This document shows, piece after piece, positions 37,728 through 47,399 of a stretch of 64,000 nt of DNA; the stretch's first letter is position 1, and every line of letters starts with the position of its first letter. The translations under genes were made by a program, and so were the position numbers. The stretch is from Epiperipatus broadwayi. Lineage: Eukaryota > Onychophora > Udeonychophora > Euonychophora > Peripatidae. Location: NCBI GenBank assembly GCA_028023455.1, contig JAQFVV010000030.1, positions 390,501 to 454,500 on the forward strand, read 5' to 3'. The notes under the pieces are model-generated. The model saw nothing but the letters and a program-made list of their open reading frames with translations, was not told where the DNA came from and searched no databases.

Positions 37728-39303
37728 TGTATTTGTCTAAAAAAAAATTATTAAAATAAAAATCTTTTGTAAAAGAGTTTGAATTAAAAGTTGGAAAATA
37801 ATTGATTAAAAGTGGAAAGGAGGTTTTCTTTAGAAAGTTAAAGTAAACATTTTATAAAAGGAAGTAAAGTTTTCCTTAATTAGTATTCATAAAAATAAAT
37901 AATTTAAAGTTTAAAAAAAATATAAATCTCTTTTCATTCGAGCTTATTATAATAAATTATATATGTGCATGCAAGAGTAAATAAATGTATGCGTGTTAGA
38001 ATAATATTAAAAAAATATGTAAATGAAAGCTAGAAAGAAATTATATTTGGAAAACACAGCAATGGCTATTAAGTTAAATAATGATTTAAAAAAACCACAC
38101 CAGTGGTGGGCTACTAATGAAAGATATAAAAACAACACATTTATGAAAGCTACTACTAATTAAACAATCTTCAAAAACATGTTGTCAAAGAATTAGGAAT
38201 TTCGACAACACATATTGACAGAGGATATTAAAACAAAAACACTTCGCATATAGAAATAGACAGATTTTTATCGGACATCAGTTTTCAGCGTAGTTTCAGT
38301 TTAGATAACAGTGCAGTTTATATTATGTATCAAGAAACAGAAATGCAGTGTTGAGTAGCTTTTGGGAATATACGCTCTTGCTTCAGCCTTTTGGTACAAC
38401 AAGTACATCAAAACCTGCCTGTGAAATAATGTCTGCATAACAGCTCAGAAATCCTCCGTCAATCTTCAACAGTCTTCAAGAATAAAACCAACGAATTAGC
38501 ATCAAATCTCCTCAAGAAATGTAAGATCTAACCAGTTAGATACACTCCATCAGAAGCAGCTAACAACAAGTAATATTTATGTTCCAAAAATTTTAGGTAA
38601 AACATTTTATTATTCTCTATTATATATAATAGCCACCACTGTAATTCGTAAATCCTACAGAGACAAGTAATTGGAACTCTTAAGCATGCATAAAATGAAC
38701 TATTGATGTGAGTGTTTGTGAATGTGAGATAATTTATTGATGACAAATATTATTTATGCTTTTCATGAGATATATATTATAATGTGTTAATTTAAAATGT
38801 GTGTGTGTTATATTAGTTAAAAAAATTATAAAGATGTTTAAATTTAATAAAGTAATGTTAGTTAATAAATTGTCTTTAAAATTAAACTTTATTTGTCGGT
38901 CAATTCTTTTTATCAATTTTTTTTTATCCATCTCTTTTGACCAATTCTTTTTTCTATATTTTATTATTGAATAAAATTAGACTGGGCTTGTTTTGGGATC
39001 GTTTCAAGTGCTGGATTATGAGCCTACTGACCAAATACGTTAGTCTGAGACTAGCTGGCGCACAGGGTTTACTCCAAAACAAATAAAGTGTTTGGATAGT
39101 AGGGGTTTGAATCTAGCAGCCGAGGTGGGCCATTGTCGATAGTTAAAGCTATCAATAATATCTACCATTTTTCTCGAACATGTCGGTTCATTTATGTAAC
39201 ATTTATAAGTAAACAAAATTGTAAATGTATTATGGAGAAGTTTGAAACCAGCCAAAACTTATATATGTGTAAGTAAGTGGTTTCTGCGGATCGATCTGGT
39301 ACA
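37728..39303 (+). repeat. 3' LTR (uninterrupted)
   Basis: 1,576 bp starting TGTATTTG and ending GGTACA, with the canonical TGT...ACA form. It aligns with both halves of the 5' LTR, and so shows the pre-insertion state of that LTR. Confidence 0.8.
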
Positions 39304-39579
39304 ATATATATATATATTATAATGGCATACATATATGCCATTACATCATTACAATCAAATAAAAGTGAAAAAATATAAATAAAATCACCCTCAAATAGAA
39401 ATATATATATATATAAAGAGAGAATTTAATAATTTTATTTAAATTAATATATATATATATATATGATACACAGATGGCAAACCTATTATATAATTATTTA
39501 AAGTCAAAAATCTGAAAATAAGATTGATTTTAACATAAAAGAATTTTAAAAAACTGTTAATTCATTATTTTTAATCTTA
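39304..39579. other. AT-rich sequence with short AT runs
   Basis: Contains (AT)n runs at ~39,304-39,316, 39,402-39,414 and 39,451-39,465, and a small ATGGCATACATATATGCCAT palindrome (~39,322-39,341). No gene. Confidence 0.7.
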
Positions 39580-40930
39580 GAAGGGAAATGATTTTCTATA
39601 ATGACATTTTAGCAAACAGGCCATTGGGCATAAAGTCAGATAAAAGATAAATTAAAAAATACTAGTGGTAAAATTCTGAGTTTCCACTCTAAAGCAAGCT
39701 GGCCAATAATGTTGGAAATGAACACATAGTTCACAGAGAAAAGTCATCATCATCAGTAAGAACAACACCCAAGTCAGGTGAGATTAATCCAGAAATTTGA
39801 TGATAAGAATCAAAATAATATAAAAAGAAAACTTTTTAGTGGAGATTTATATTTAGATTGCTCTTACTGATTGCATTGCTGGCATGTTAATTAAATATAT
39901 TTATAAGGATATTGTGGATCTCCAAAATGTATAGGTCATGCAAGAAATTACATTTCCCATATTTTCACCATCTAAGACAGCTTTCAGAATTATGATTCCT
40001 GGAAACTGGTCAGCAATGAATTGTCTCCACCTAGGGCAATATCAATATGGAATGGAAGGAACTGTGAACATAGTTGTGTGATATATCAAGGTCCACCAAG
40101 ACAGAATTCAACAAACCCAAACCATAGGAAAGTATGAACTTTAGCTTTAAACGACCTTTAATTATATAATACAAACTTTTTAAGTAGTAATTTTAAATAT
40201 TAATTAATTTTTAAAAGAAATCTTTTATCTGACTACAATTTTAAATTTTATTGTATTTCTTCTCCATGTATTTGATATCATTTCTATTCTTATAAATTTC
40301 ATTTAAATTACTTATTTAAAATAGGCATAAATTGCTGCATAGATTCATAGGATTATGTTAATTTAAATGTGTTAATTTTAGGCTAATTGTTTTGTACTTA
40401 AATCAGTGCTGGTGGATAGACTATGGATGTTTTATGTCAATGTAATCTGAGTATTTGCATTGGATACTCATTCTCTTGTACCATATTAGCATATAGGATG
40501 CAATACTCATCTGAACATATGGCCCAAAAGTGTAGCCACTGCATTACAAATGGCCATAGATGTCTTTCCTATGCCATTGATTTTCTTACACCCTGGTTGG
40601 GATAGCAAACCAGAAAAGACTGCTATCCCCATTTACAGAGTATTTTGTTTATATATTTCAAATAATTTTATTTTTTGTATCTCCAATTGGGCAATGAATC
40701 ATTCCCGTCTGTTGGTGAAATTTATTAATGGTCATGGGCAGATGTTCCATCCTTCCCACCACAAATCTTTATTTTCCTAATGATATCATGCTACATATGT
40801 GAATTCCTGTCAGCATGATTGTGTTATGCTACCAATCTTATTTTGCATCGGTAAATCGGTATATCAGTAAGCTAGTGTTGGTTTAAATATGAGATTTTAG
40901 CCTAAAGTTAAGAAGGATTGGATTGGTTAT
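39580..40930 (+). repeat. Diverged third copy of the palindrome arm
   Basis: Runs in the same orientation as arm A (about 30,130-31,290). Ordered matches include 'ccattgggcataaagtcagata' with 'cccttgggcatt...gtcagata', 'gattaatccagaaatt' with 'gttaatccacaaaatt', 'ttaggctaattgtttt' with 'ttaggttatttgtttc', 'cattcccgtctgttggtga' with 'cattcctgttggtgga', and 'agcctaaagtta' with 'ggctaaggtta'. The colinear order supports homology despite heavy divergence. Small frames at 40,423-40,780 are not supported as genes. Confidence 0.6.
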
Positions 40931-41340
40931 ATATGTAATGTATGTAGCATATTTCCATCTAGTAAAATATTAAAATTGTGTTAAATCTTAAATGTATCCA
41001 ACTGTGCATATAATTTAAATGAAATATATTTAGCAGAAAATTTAATCTTCAGATGTTAGTATTAATGTGTATGTGCATAATAAAATGTTTTTTTGAATTC
41101 ATTGTGGCAGTATTTTATTTATACTGCATTACTTTGAATGTAAGCCACAATTTTTTCCTCCAAATTTTGAACACCTGGTGCAGCTTAATTTGATGCAAAA
41201 AGTTTTAACATCTTATTTCTGTGGAGCTTTGCTTTACTCTATACATGCACATACTATTACAATTGTTTCTTGAGTAAAATAGTGTGTTAATTATTTGTAA
41301 TCAATATTTTTTAGAATAATATCATAAATGGCTTTAATGA
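40931..41340. other. AT-rich intergenic, nothing recognised
   Basis: No repeats or coding signal seen between the arm-like repeat and the first Penelope-like element. Confidence 0.6.
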
Positions 41341-41434
41341 ATGAATGTTGAATGTAAAGAAAATTTTAAACTTTATTTAAACTTTCCAAATACAAACAAT
41401 ATGTTAGTAATAACACACAAATAGACAATACATA

Positions 41435-41560
41435 TTAGTAATTACACAATGTTTTGAGTAGTATTATTCTCCACTCTTCTTCAGGTGTTGCTACAGATTA
41501 GTAATTACACAATGTTTTGAATAGTATTATTCTCCACTCTTCTTCAGGTGTTGCTAACCT
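41435..41560 (-). repeat. Two 63-bp tandem units with hammerhead-like cores
   Basis: Units 41,435-41,497 and 41,498-41,560 are nearly identical. On the minus strand each reads CTGAAGA, then a helix GAGTGG/CTACTC (CTATTC in one unit) around an AGAATAATA loop, then AAAAC and TTGTGTAATTAC. The first box fits the hammerhead CUGANGA. The second is AAAAC where the core needs GAAAC, so these two units have probably lost activity. Confidence 0.7.
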
Positions 41561-41579
41561 ATATGCACAGTGACAATAT

Positions 41580-41670
41580 TAGCTTAGAAGTTGAACTTGC
41601 ACCTTTAGATTCTTGAATATTAAATTTTAAGACAAACACTCTACCAACTGAGCTATTCTGTAAATGGCAA
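41580..41670 (-). other. tRNA-like module in PLE A terminus
   Basis: On the minus strand an A-box-like TAGCTCAGTTGGTAGAG (41,655-41,639) is followed by a B-box-like GCAAGTTCAACTTC (~41,600-41,587). The A part is a perfect tRNA D-arm sequence. Spacing between boxes is longer than in ordinary tRNAs, and no acceptor stem pairs, so it is tRNA-derived rather than a tRNA gene. Confidence 0.6.
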
Positions 41671-41685
41671 CATATAGTAGAAATT

Positions 41686-41775
<90 letters not shown>

Positions 41776-41804
41776 GAGGGTTGGTTCAAATCCTCCTGAG
41801 TCCT

Positions 41805-44040
41805 TTAATTTTTTTTAAGTCTGATTATTTTTTTTATTTTTTTCCTAAGAGCAAGATTAATTAGAGGCTTCCATACATTGTGTATTGCCACACTGGGTTG
41901 ACTTATAGGATTATTTACCTTTGTCATATGAGCAGCTTCCTTGAATTTTTTACTATGCATTTTTTCCTCTTTATCCAATATCTTTGTATTTTCCCACTTA
42001 ATTATGTGGTCACTAGTACAAACATGATAGGCTAGGGTAGACACATCTGTTTTTTCTTTTTTAACCATTAGTTTGTGCTTCTTCAATCACTGCTCAACAG
42101 GGTGACATGTCTCACCAATGTATTTCCTTCCACATTCATGTGGTATTTCATAGATACAGTTTTTGTTCTTCAGCATTTCCAGTTTAGGCTTAGTAGAAGT
42201 AAGCATTTCTAGAAGTGTGATATGGCTTTGGAAAGCAGTTCTAATGTTATATTGACTGCATATTTTCTTAATTTGTCTGTCATTCCTGGTACATATGGAT
42301 ACACTACTGTACCAATAACTGTTTTCTCTTTTGGTGTCTCTTTGTGTTGTCTATTGAAGTGTTTTCTGATGACTGCTGATGGATAACCATTCTTCATGTG
42401 CATTTGTTCTATGTAAATCTTTTCTTTTTCCAAATCACTGGTTTCCTAACAAACTTCCTTTGCTTGGTTCCATAGTGATAGTACAATTCCATATTCAGTG
42501 CTTCTTGTATGATTGTATGTATATGCCAAATATTTGCCTATGTGTGTTGGTTTTCTATACACTGTTGTTTTTACTTTGCCCTGAGGGAGTTTTGTCAATT
42601 TTTGTTCTTGTTCTGACTCCATCATGAATTTAATTGTAGAAGATATGCTCTTAATGTGCATCCAGAATGACTGTACTTTTACCTCACAACACAGCCATAC
42701 CATAAATGTATCATCAACATATCAATGCCATGCTTTAGGTGGACTTGGAGTATTATTTATGGCTGTGGTTTCAAGTTCTTCCATGTAAATGTTGCTGAGC
42801 AAGGGTGACAGTGATGATTCCATGGCCATCCCTTGATTTTGTTGGAAGAATTCTCAGTTATATTGAAAGTATGTTGTTGTTACACAAAATGTTAATAATT
42901 CCATTATACTATCAATAGATAGAGCTGTTCTAGTTTGTAGACTATTATCGTCATATAACCTTTTCCTTACAATAAACAATGCCTCATCACATGGTACATT
43001 TGTAAACAGACTTTCCACATCAAAGCTTACCATTATGTCAGTTTTTTCCAATTTCATGTTCCTGACTAATTCTAAAAAGTGCTTAGAATCCCTCATGAAA
43101 GACTGTGTCCTATACGACAATGGACTAACAACTTTGAGAAGAAATCCTGACAAATTTTGACATGGTGAATTTCTAGAACTAACAATAGTTCTTAATGAAA
43201 CATTGTCTTTATGGATTTTAGGCAGTCCAAACAGGTGAAGAATCTTGCTGAAATATGATGTTATTTTTTTTTTCTGAATCACCGAAATACCTGTGATGCT
43301 TCCAGAGTAATGCTTGTAGTTTTATCTCTGTATTTGGAATTGGATTTTTTGCTACTTTTTTGTATTGGGCTGCTGTAAAAATGCCTTGTATTTTGTTATC
43401 ATAATCAGTTCTATCCATTACAACTGTAGGGTTACCTTTGTCAGCAGGAATAATCATTATACATGTATCCTGTTTGAGATATTTAATAGCTTTTCTCTCA
43501 TCACATGAAATGTTTGACTTGTGCTTGTGCACTTGATGTCTTTCAAGTATCCTTTTTACTCTCCAGTGTAACTCTGCCACTTCTTCTGGAATCAAATTTT
43601 GGGTCACATCATCAGTGGAGGCAATTATATCCAATACATGACAGTAGATGGTGTAATGGTGAAATTCAAACCTTTTTCAAGAACTGATAATTCACAATCG
43701 GTTAAGTTGTTTAGAACTAAGATTTTTTTACTGATGATGAGGTTAGACTAGTTGCAGTATTACATTTGACTGGCCCATGTAGATTTACCAGCTTCTTCTT
43801 CTGAAGTTTTTTTATCCTTCCATGTAACTTCCAATATAATCTATTAACTAATTGACAAATTTTTGAGAAATCTTCATCAGTAACTTTGTTTTGTAGAAAC
43901 AATTCCACATTTCTAATGGATCGCAATGTTTGATACTTGGTAAACTGCTGAACCTTTATACTTTTTCTTAATAAGGCCTCATTTGCTTTTTGAATAATTT
44001 TTTCAGCTCTCTTCGAGGAATATTCGGCATATACATCCAA
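41805..44040 (-). pseudogene. PLE A reverse transcriptase-GIY-YIG pseudogene
   Basis: In order on the minus strand: an N-terminal part (44,040-43,717: SSKRAEKIIQKANEALL, FTKYQTLRSIRN); IPADKGNPTVVMDRTDYDNK (~43,455-43,390); LFGLPKIHKDNVSLRTIVSS (~43,228-43,170); SFDVESLFTNVP, RT motif A (~43,020); SSLSPLLSNIYMEELE (~42,830-42,770); YVDDTFMVW, RT motif C (~42,721); TVYRKPTHIGKYLAY and HTRS (~42,560-42,500); GYPSAVIRK, KTVIG and YPYVPGM (~42,390-42,285); and the GIY-YIG endonuclease IYEIPHECGRKYIGETCHP (~42,155-42,098). Stops and frameshifts fall near 43,700, 43,250, 42,854, 42,725, 42,438, 42,208 and 42,088. Catalytic motifs are still readable, so the loss is fairly recent. Confidence 0.85.
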
Positions 44041-44660
44041 TCATACAAGAAGCACTAAACAAGGAATTGTACTATCACTATGGAACTGAGCAAAGGAGGT
44101 TTGTTCAGAAACCAGTGAATTGAAAAAATAAAAGATTCACATTGAACAAATGATTATTAAGAATGGTTATCCATCAGCAGTCATCAGAAAAACCTTCAAT
44201 AGACAACACAAAGAGACACCAAAAGAGAAAACAGTTATTGGTATAGCCATGTATCCATATGTACCAGAAATGGCAGACAAATTAAAGAAAATCTGCAGTC
44301 AATATAACATTAGAACTGCTTTCTTAAGTTCCATATCACACTTCAAAGAATGCTTACTCCTACTAAGCCTAAACTGGAAATGCTGAAGGACAAAAACTGC
44401 ATCTATGAAATACCATGTGAATGTGGAAGGAAATACATTGGTGAGACCTGTCACCCTGTTGAGCAGCAATTGAAGGAGCACAAACTAATGGTTAAAAGAA
44501 AAAAAAAACAGATGTGTCTACCCTAAAAGATCATGTATGTACTAGCGACCAGATGCTTAAGTAAAAAAATACAAAGATATTGGATAAAGAAGAAAAAATG
44601 TATAGAAGAAAATTCAAGGAAGCTGCTCATAATGACAATGGTAAATAATCCTATAAGTCA
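44041..44660 (+). pseudogene. PLE B GIY-YIG endonuclease remnant
   Basis: NGYPSAVIRKTFNRQHKETP and KTVIG (44,150-44,245), then YPYVPEMADKLK. After a frameshift near 44,345 come KPKLEMLKDKNCIYEIP and CECGRKYIGETCHPVEQQL (~44,365-44,478), the GIY-YIG signature, then KEHKLMVKRKK and a break in an A run near 44,505, DHVCTSDQ, KNTKILDKEEKMYRRKFKEA, and a stop near 44,645. The GIY-YIG core is complete, with its Tyr, Ile and Gly residues. The RT half is absent. Confidence 0.8.
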
Positions 44661-44821
44661 ACCCAAGTGTGGCAATACACAATGTATGGAAGCCTCTAAT
44701 TAATCTTGCTCTTAGGAAAAAGAATAATAAAGAAATAATTAGACTTAAAAAAAATTGAAAAACTCAGGAGGATTTGAACCAACCCTCATATATAAATATA
44801 TCAAATTTCTACTATAAGTTG

Positions 44822-44910
44822 CCTTTGACAGAATAGCTCAGTTGGTAGAGATTTGTTTTAAAATTCGATATTCAAGAATCTAAACATGTGAGTTCAACTT
44901 CTAAGCAAAT
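44822..44910 (+). other. tRNA-like module in PLE B terminus
   Basis: A-box-like TAGCTCAGTTGGTAGAG starts at 44,834. B-box-like GTGAGTTCAACTTC lies at 44,888-44,901. The ~56-base A-to-B spacing exceeds that of class I tRNAs and is closer to class II spacing or to an insertion. An antisense B-box-like GGATTTGAACC lies 60 bases upstream (44,770-44,780). Confidence 0.6.
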
Positions 44911-44940
44911 ATTGTCACTGTGCATATAGGCCAGCAACAC

Positions 44941-44982
44941 CTGAAGAAGAGTGGAGAATAATAGTACTTGAAATGTTGTGTA
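44941..44982 (+). ncRNA. Hammerhead-like ribozyme core at PLE B terminus
   Basis: CTGAAGA (44,941-44,947), a weak stem II of GAGTG with TACTT around AGAATAATAG, GAAAT (44,970-44,974), then GTGTAATTAC. All three core boxes of a type I hammerhead are present (CUGANGA, GAAA, and a GUA that could supply UH). Stem III would be only ~2 bp, as described for PLE hammerheads, which may act as dimers. Stem I pairing (upstream GCAACAC with downstream TTACTAAC) is poor. Activity is uncertain. Confidence 0.4.
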
Positions 44983-45115
44983 ATTACTAACTTGTATTGT
45001 CTATTTGTGTGTTATTACTAACAAGTTGTTTGTATTTGAAAAGTTTAAATAAAGTTTAAAATTTTCTTTACATTCAACATTCACTCATAAATGATGGAAA
45101 TAGTCCAACATATCA

Positions 45116-46829
45116 CATCTTATAATATACCATCATTACAAACCTTCAGTCAAATGCTTTAAATCTATCTTTCAAACCATTACTTTTAATGTTAATTTGC
45201 CATTTTTGTAAAGAAAGGTTTATCAAATAACCTTTAGAATAGTTTTACAACCAACAAACCAGTATAACAATAAGATAAGAACCTGCCTTGCAAGGCACTG
45301 TCTGATTATTGTTGTTCTCTTCACAAGAGAGCATCTGTCAAAATTTTGACAGTTCTAATAGCTTCCTTTTGATTTTTTTAAAAATGAAAACAAATGTTAT
45401 ATAATCTTACAACATTCTTTTTCCAAAGATGATAATTCTGATATTTTTCTTTTGATTTTTAACATTATTTTTTGGATTTTGCCATTATTTTAACCAATAA
45501 ACTTTTACTGAATAATCTTTAAAATAATTTTACAATTAACAAATCAATATAAAAATGAAATAAGAGCTGTATTTCCAATGCACTAATTGTTTGATTTTTG
45601 TTCTCAATACAAGGAAATACCTGTAAAAATTTTGACATTTCCGATAGCTTTTTTTATTTTAATGTGAAAATGAATGTTTTAGAATCTTTTAACATTATTT
45701 TGTTGATGTTGACAGTTCTGATGTTTTTGTTTTGAATTTCAAAGTGAAAATGAATGTTTTAGACTTCTTTTACACATTTTAAATTTGTTCCCGATTAAAA
45801 AATATAAATTATTTTAGAAGAATGATTCAGATTTTAATAGGAATATGTATTTTTACATGAAAGCAAAATGACAAAAAATTATCCATTCAACTGCAATAAA
45901 ATGGCCTGAAGATGATGAACCTGATGGAATAGTGAAGTTGAGAATTCAAGTTCTGAATGTGAAGATATAGAAAGTATGAAATATCTAAAAAAGATTCACA
46001 ATAAATTAGGTGAGTTTATTGTATTTATATTAGTTTCCTATTTAAGTAGGTTTATGTGGCTTACATTTGGGAATTTTTTTTTAGATTTTTTGATTTTAAA
46101 ATTCTACTGTGTCTTAGATTTGACAGAGGCATATATTCAATTTTTTATAGAAATTTAGATGTATCCTATATAAGAAGTGGAATTCTCAAGTTACATTTGC
46201 ATTATTATATGAAAAGGTAATATGAACATTTAATACAGAATTATTTAATAAATAGTATTAATGAATAAAAGTGATGTTGGAGATGACATATTTCTTTTAG
46301 TTTTATAAATTGTTTATTTATAATTCTTATGCTTAATTATTTATTTATTACTATCGTATGTTTTATCAATCTTTTCCATTGTATTTATGATATTATTATA
46401 TGATAAATAACATGTGTTTGCAATTATTTTCCTGTGATATTTTGAAAAATATTTTTGAAGTACACTTTGTCATAGATGACCTATTGGGCAATGACCCTGA
46501 TGATGGGTTATCATCAAGTTTAGTAAGGTTAGTGATGTAACACTAATGCTAATTTTGGAATTGTAAATAAGTGTTGATATTTTTATAATACCATAATTTT
46601 ACAAATCCTATTTATTGTAGGTTGAAATAGATGTTGAAGGCATTTGTATTAGACCACTGCTTTTATTTGTTCTTAATATAACCCAAATATTTGTTGAAAT
46701 AGTAAGTGTATTAATATTTATGGTTTGAATATTGAATGTGCAATGACTTTGATGAAACATACTTTGGTAAAGTATTATTTATTTAAAGTTAAAATAATTA
46801 TTTTGTATAGACATAAAAAATTATTTGTG
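45116..46829. other. AT-rich spacer between PLE pairs, with a ~285-bp tandem repeat
   Basis: Two diverged units of ~285 bp start near 45,225 and 45,511, sharing 'ataacctttagaatagttttacaa' against 'ataatctttaaaataattttacaa' and a later 'aaaattttgaca' block. The remainder (45,800-46,829) has one acidic Ser/Glu-rich short frame (~45,905-45,975) without a recognised family. No gene supported. Confidence 0.6.
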
Positions 46830-47179
46830 ATAATATGTTGGGATATTTCCATCATCTATCAATAAATGTTGAATATATAGAAAATTTTAAACTTTAATTA
46901 AACTTTTCAAATACAAACAACTTATTAGTAATAACATGCAAATAGATAAAACAGGTTAATGAGATATGTATTTTATATAGCACAATGTTTATGAATTGTA
47001 ATAAACTAAAGATCAGCATTTCAAGCTAATATGGGTTGAAAGTATAGGTGGATTTATTCTATTCTTTTGCAAAGACTTTATCTTGTGTTGGAAATGAAAG
47101 TATTCATTTATTATTAAGATTCATAAAGTGCATGTATGTTAGATTGAAATGCTGATCTTTAGTTTATAAAACAGGTTAG

Positions 47180-47320
47180 TAATTGTGCAATATTTCAAGT
47201 ATAATATTCTCCACTGTTTTTCGATCAGTGATGGTGTTGTATAGGAATTAAACTCACATTTTTAGATTCTCAAATATTAAGTTTAATGCAAATGCTATAA
47301 ACAACTGATCTATCCTGTTA
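47180..47320 (-). other. Decayed hammerhead-like and tRNA-like modules, PLE C
   Basis: On the minus strand: a degraded A box (about 47,317-47,301, CAGGATAGATCAGTTGT), a B-box-like 'atgtgagtttaattcc' (47,259-47,244), then CTGATCGA (47,228-47,221), 'agtggagaatattat' and CTTGAAAT (~47,199-47,192). The order is the same as in B and D, which shows the arrangement is a fixed feature of the family. Confidence 0.55.
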
Positions 47321-47399
47321 TATATGAAGGTTGTTTCAAATCCTGTTGAGTCCTTAATTTTTTTCCAAAAGCAATGTTAATTTGAGATTTCCATACATT

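Larger units (their letters stand above)
28779..39303 (+). mobile_element. Large LTR retrotransposon derivative, Gypsy-like, with nested insertion
   Basis: Two direct repeats of ~1.6 kb (5' LTR 28,779-29,868 plus 35,073-~35,585; 3' LTR 37,728-39,303) flank a ~2.1-kb internal region. Support comes from a polypurine tract immediately before the 3' LTR, TGT...ACA ends on the 3' LTR, a TGTG start on the 5' LTR, and AT-rich bases on both outer sides that could be a target duplication (ATATA). The internal region lacks RT, integrase and protease, so this is a non-autonomous, LARD-like derivative. The 5' LTR is interrupted by a separate 5.2-kb insertion. A primer-binding site could not be placed with confidence. 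Confidence 0.7.
41345..41800 (-). repeat. Terminal noncoding region (pLTR-like) of PLE A
   Basis: Holds, in element sense: an antisense tRNA B-box-like GGATTTGAACC (~41,781-41,791), a ~70-bp (AT)n run (41,691-41,766), a tRNA-like module (~41,580-41,670), and two tandem 63-bp units with hammerhead-like cores (41,435-41,560). The equivalent region at the right end of B (44,760-45,100) is its inverted counterpart. Confidence 0.8.
41345..44040 (-). mobile_element. Penelope-like element A (minus strand)
   Basis: A ~2.7-kb PLE. In sense order (right to left) it has an N-terminal region, RT, linker, GIY-YIG endonuclease, and a noncoding terminus with an (AT)n run, a tRNA-like module and two hammerhead-like units. 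PLEs are an ancient group of retroelements whose RT is related to telomerase. Its 5' side at 44,040 joins element B head to head with no spacer. The left end, 'ttgaatgtaaagaaaattttaaac' (41,346-41,372), is the complement of B's right end. Confidence 0.85.
44041..45115 (+). mobile_element. Penelope-like element B, 5'-truncated (plus strand)
   Basis: This starts abruptly at 44,041 with sequence equal to the complement of PLE A around 42,500, so only the post-RT part, the GIY-YIG domain and the terminus remain. It is head to head with A. Family identity is clear from GYPSAVIRK, the GIY-YIG motif and the shared terminus. It ends near 45,115 at 'agtccaacatatca', a string that also follows element D. 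Confidence 0.85.

Noticed and set aside
41580-41670. Functional tRNA gene
   Set aside because: A and B boxes are present, but the acceptor stem does not pair, the spacing is off, and the same module recurs inside PLE termini.
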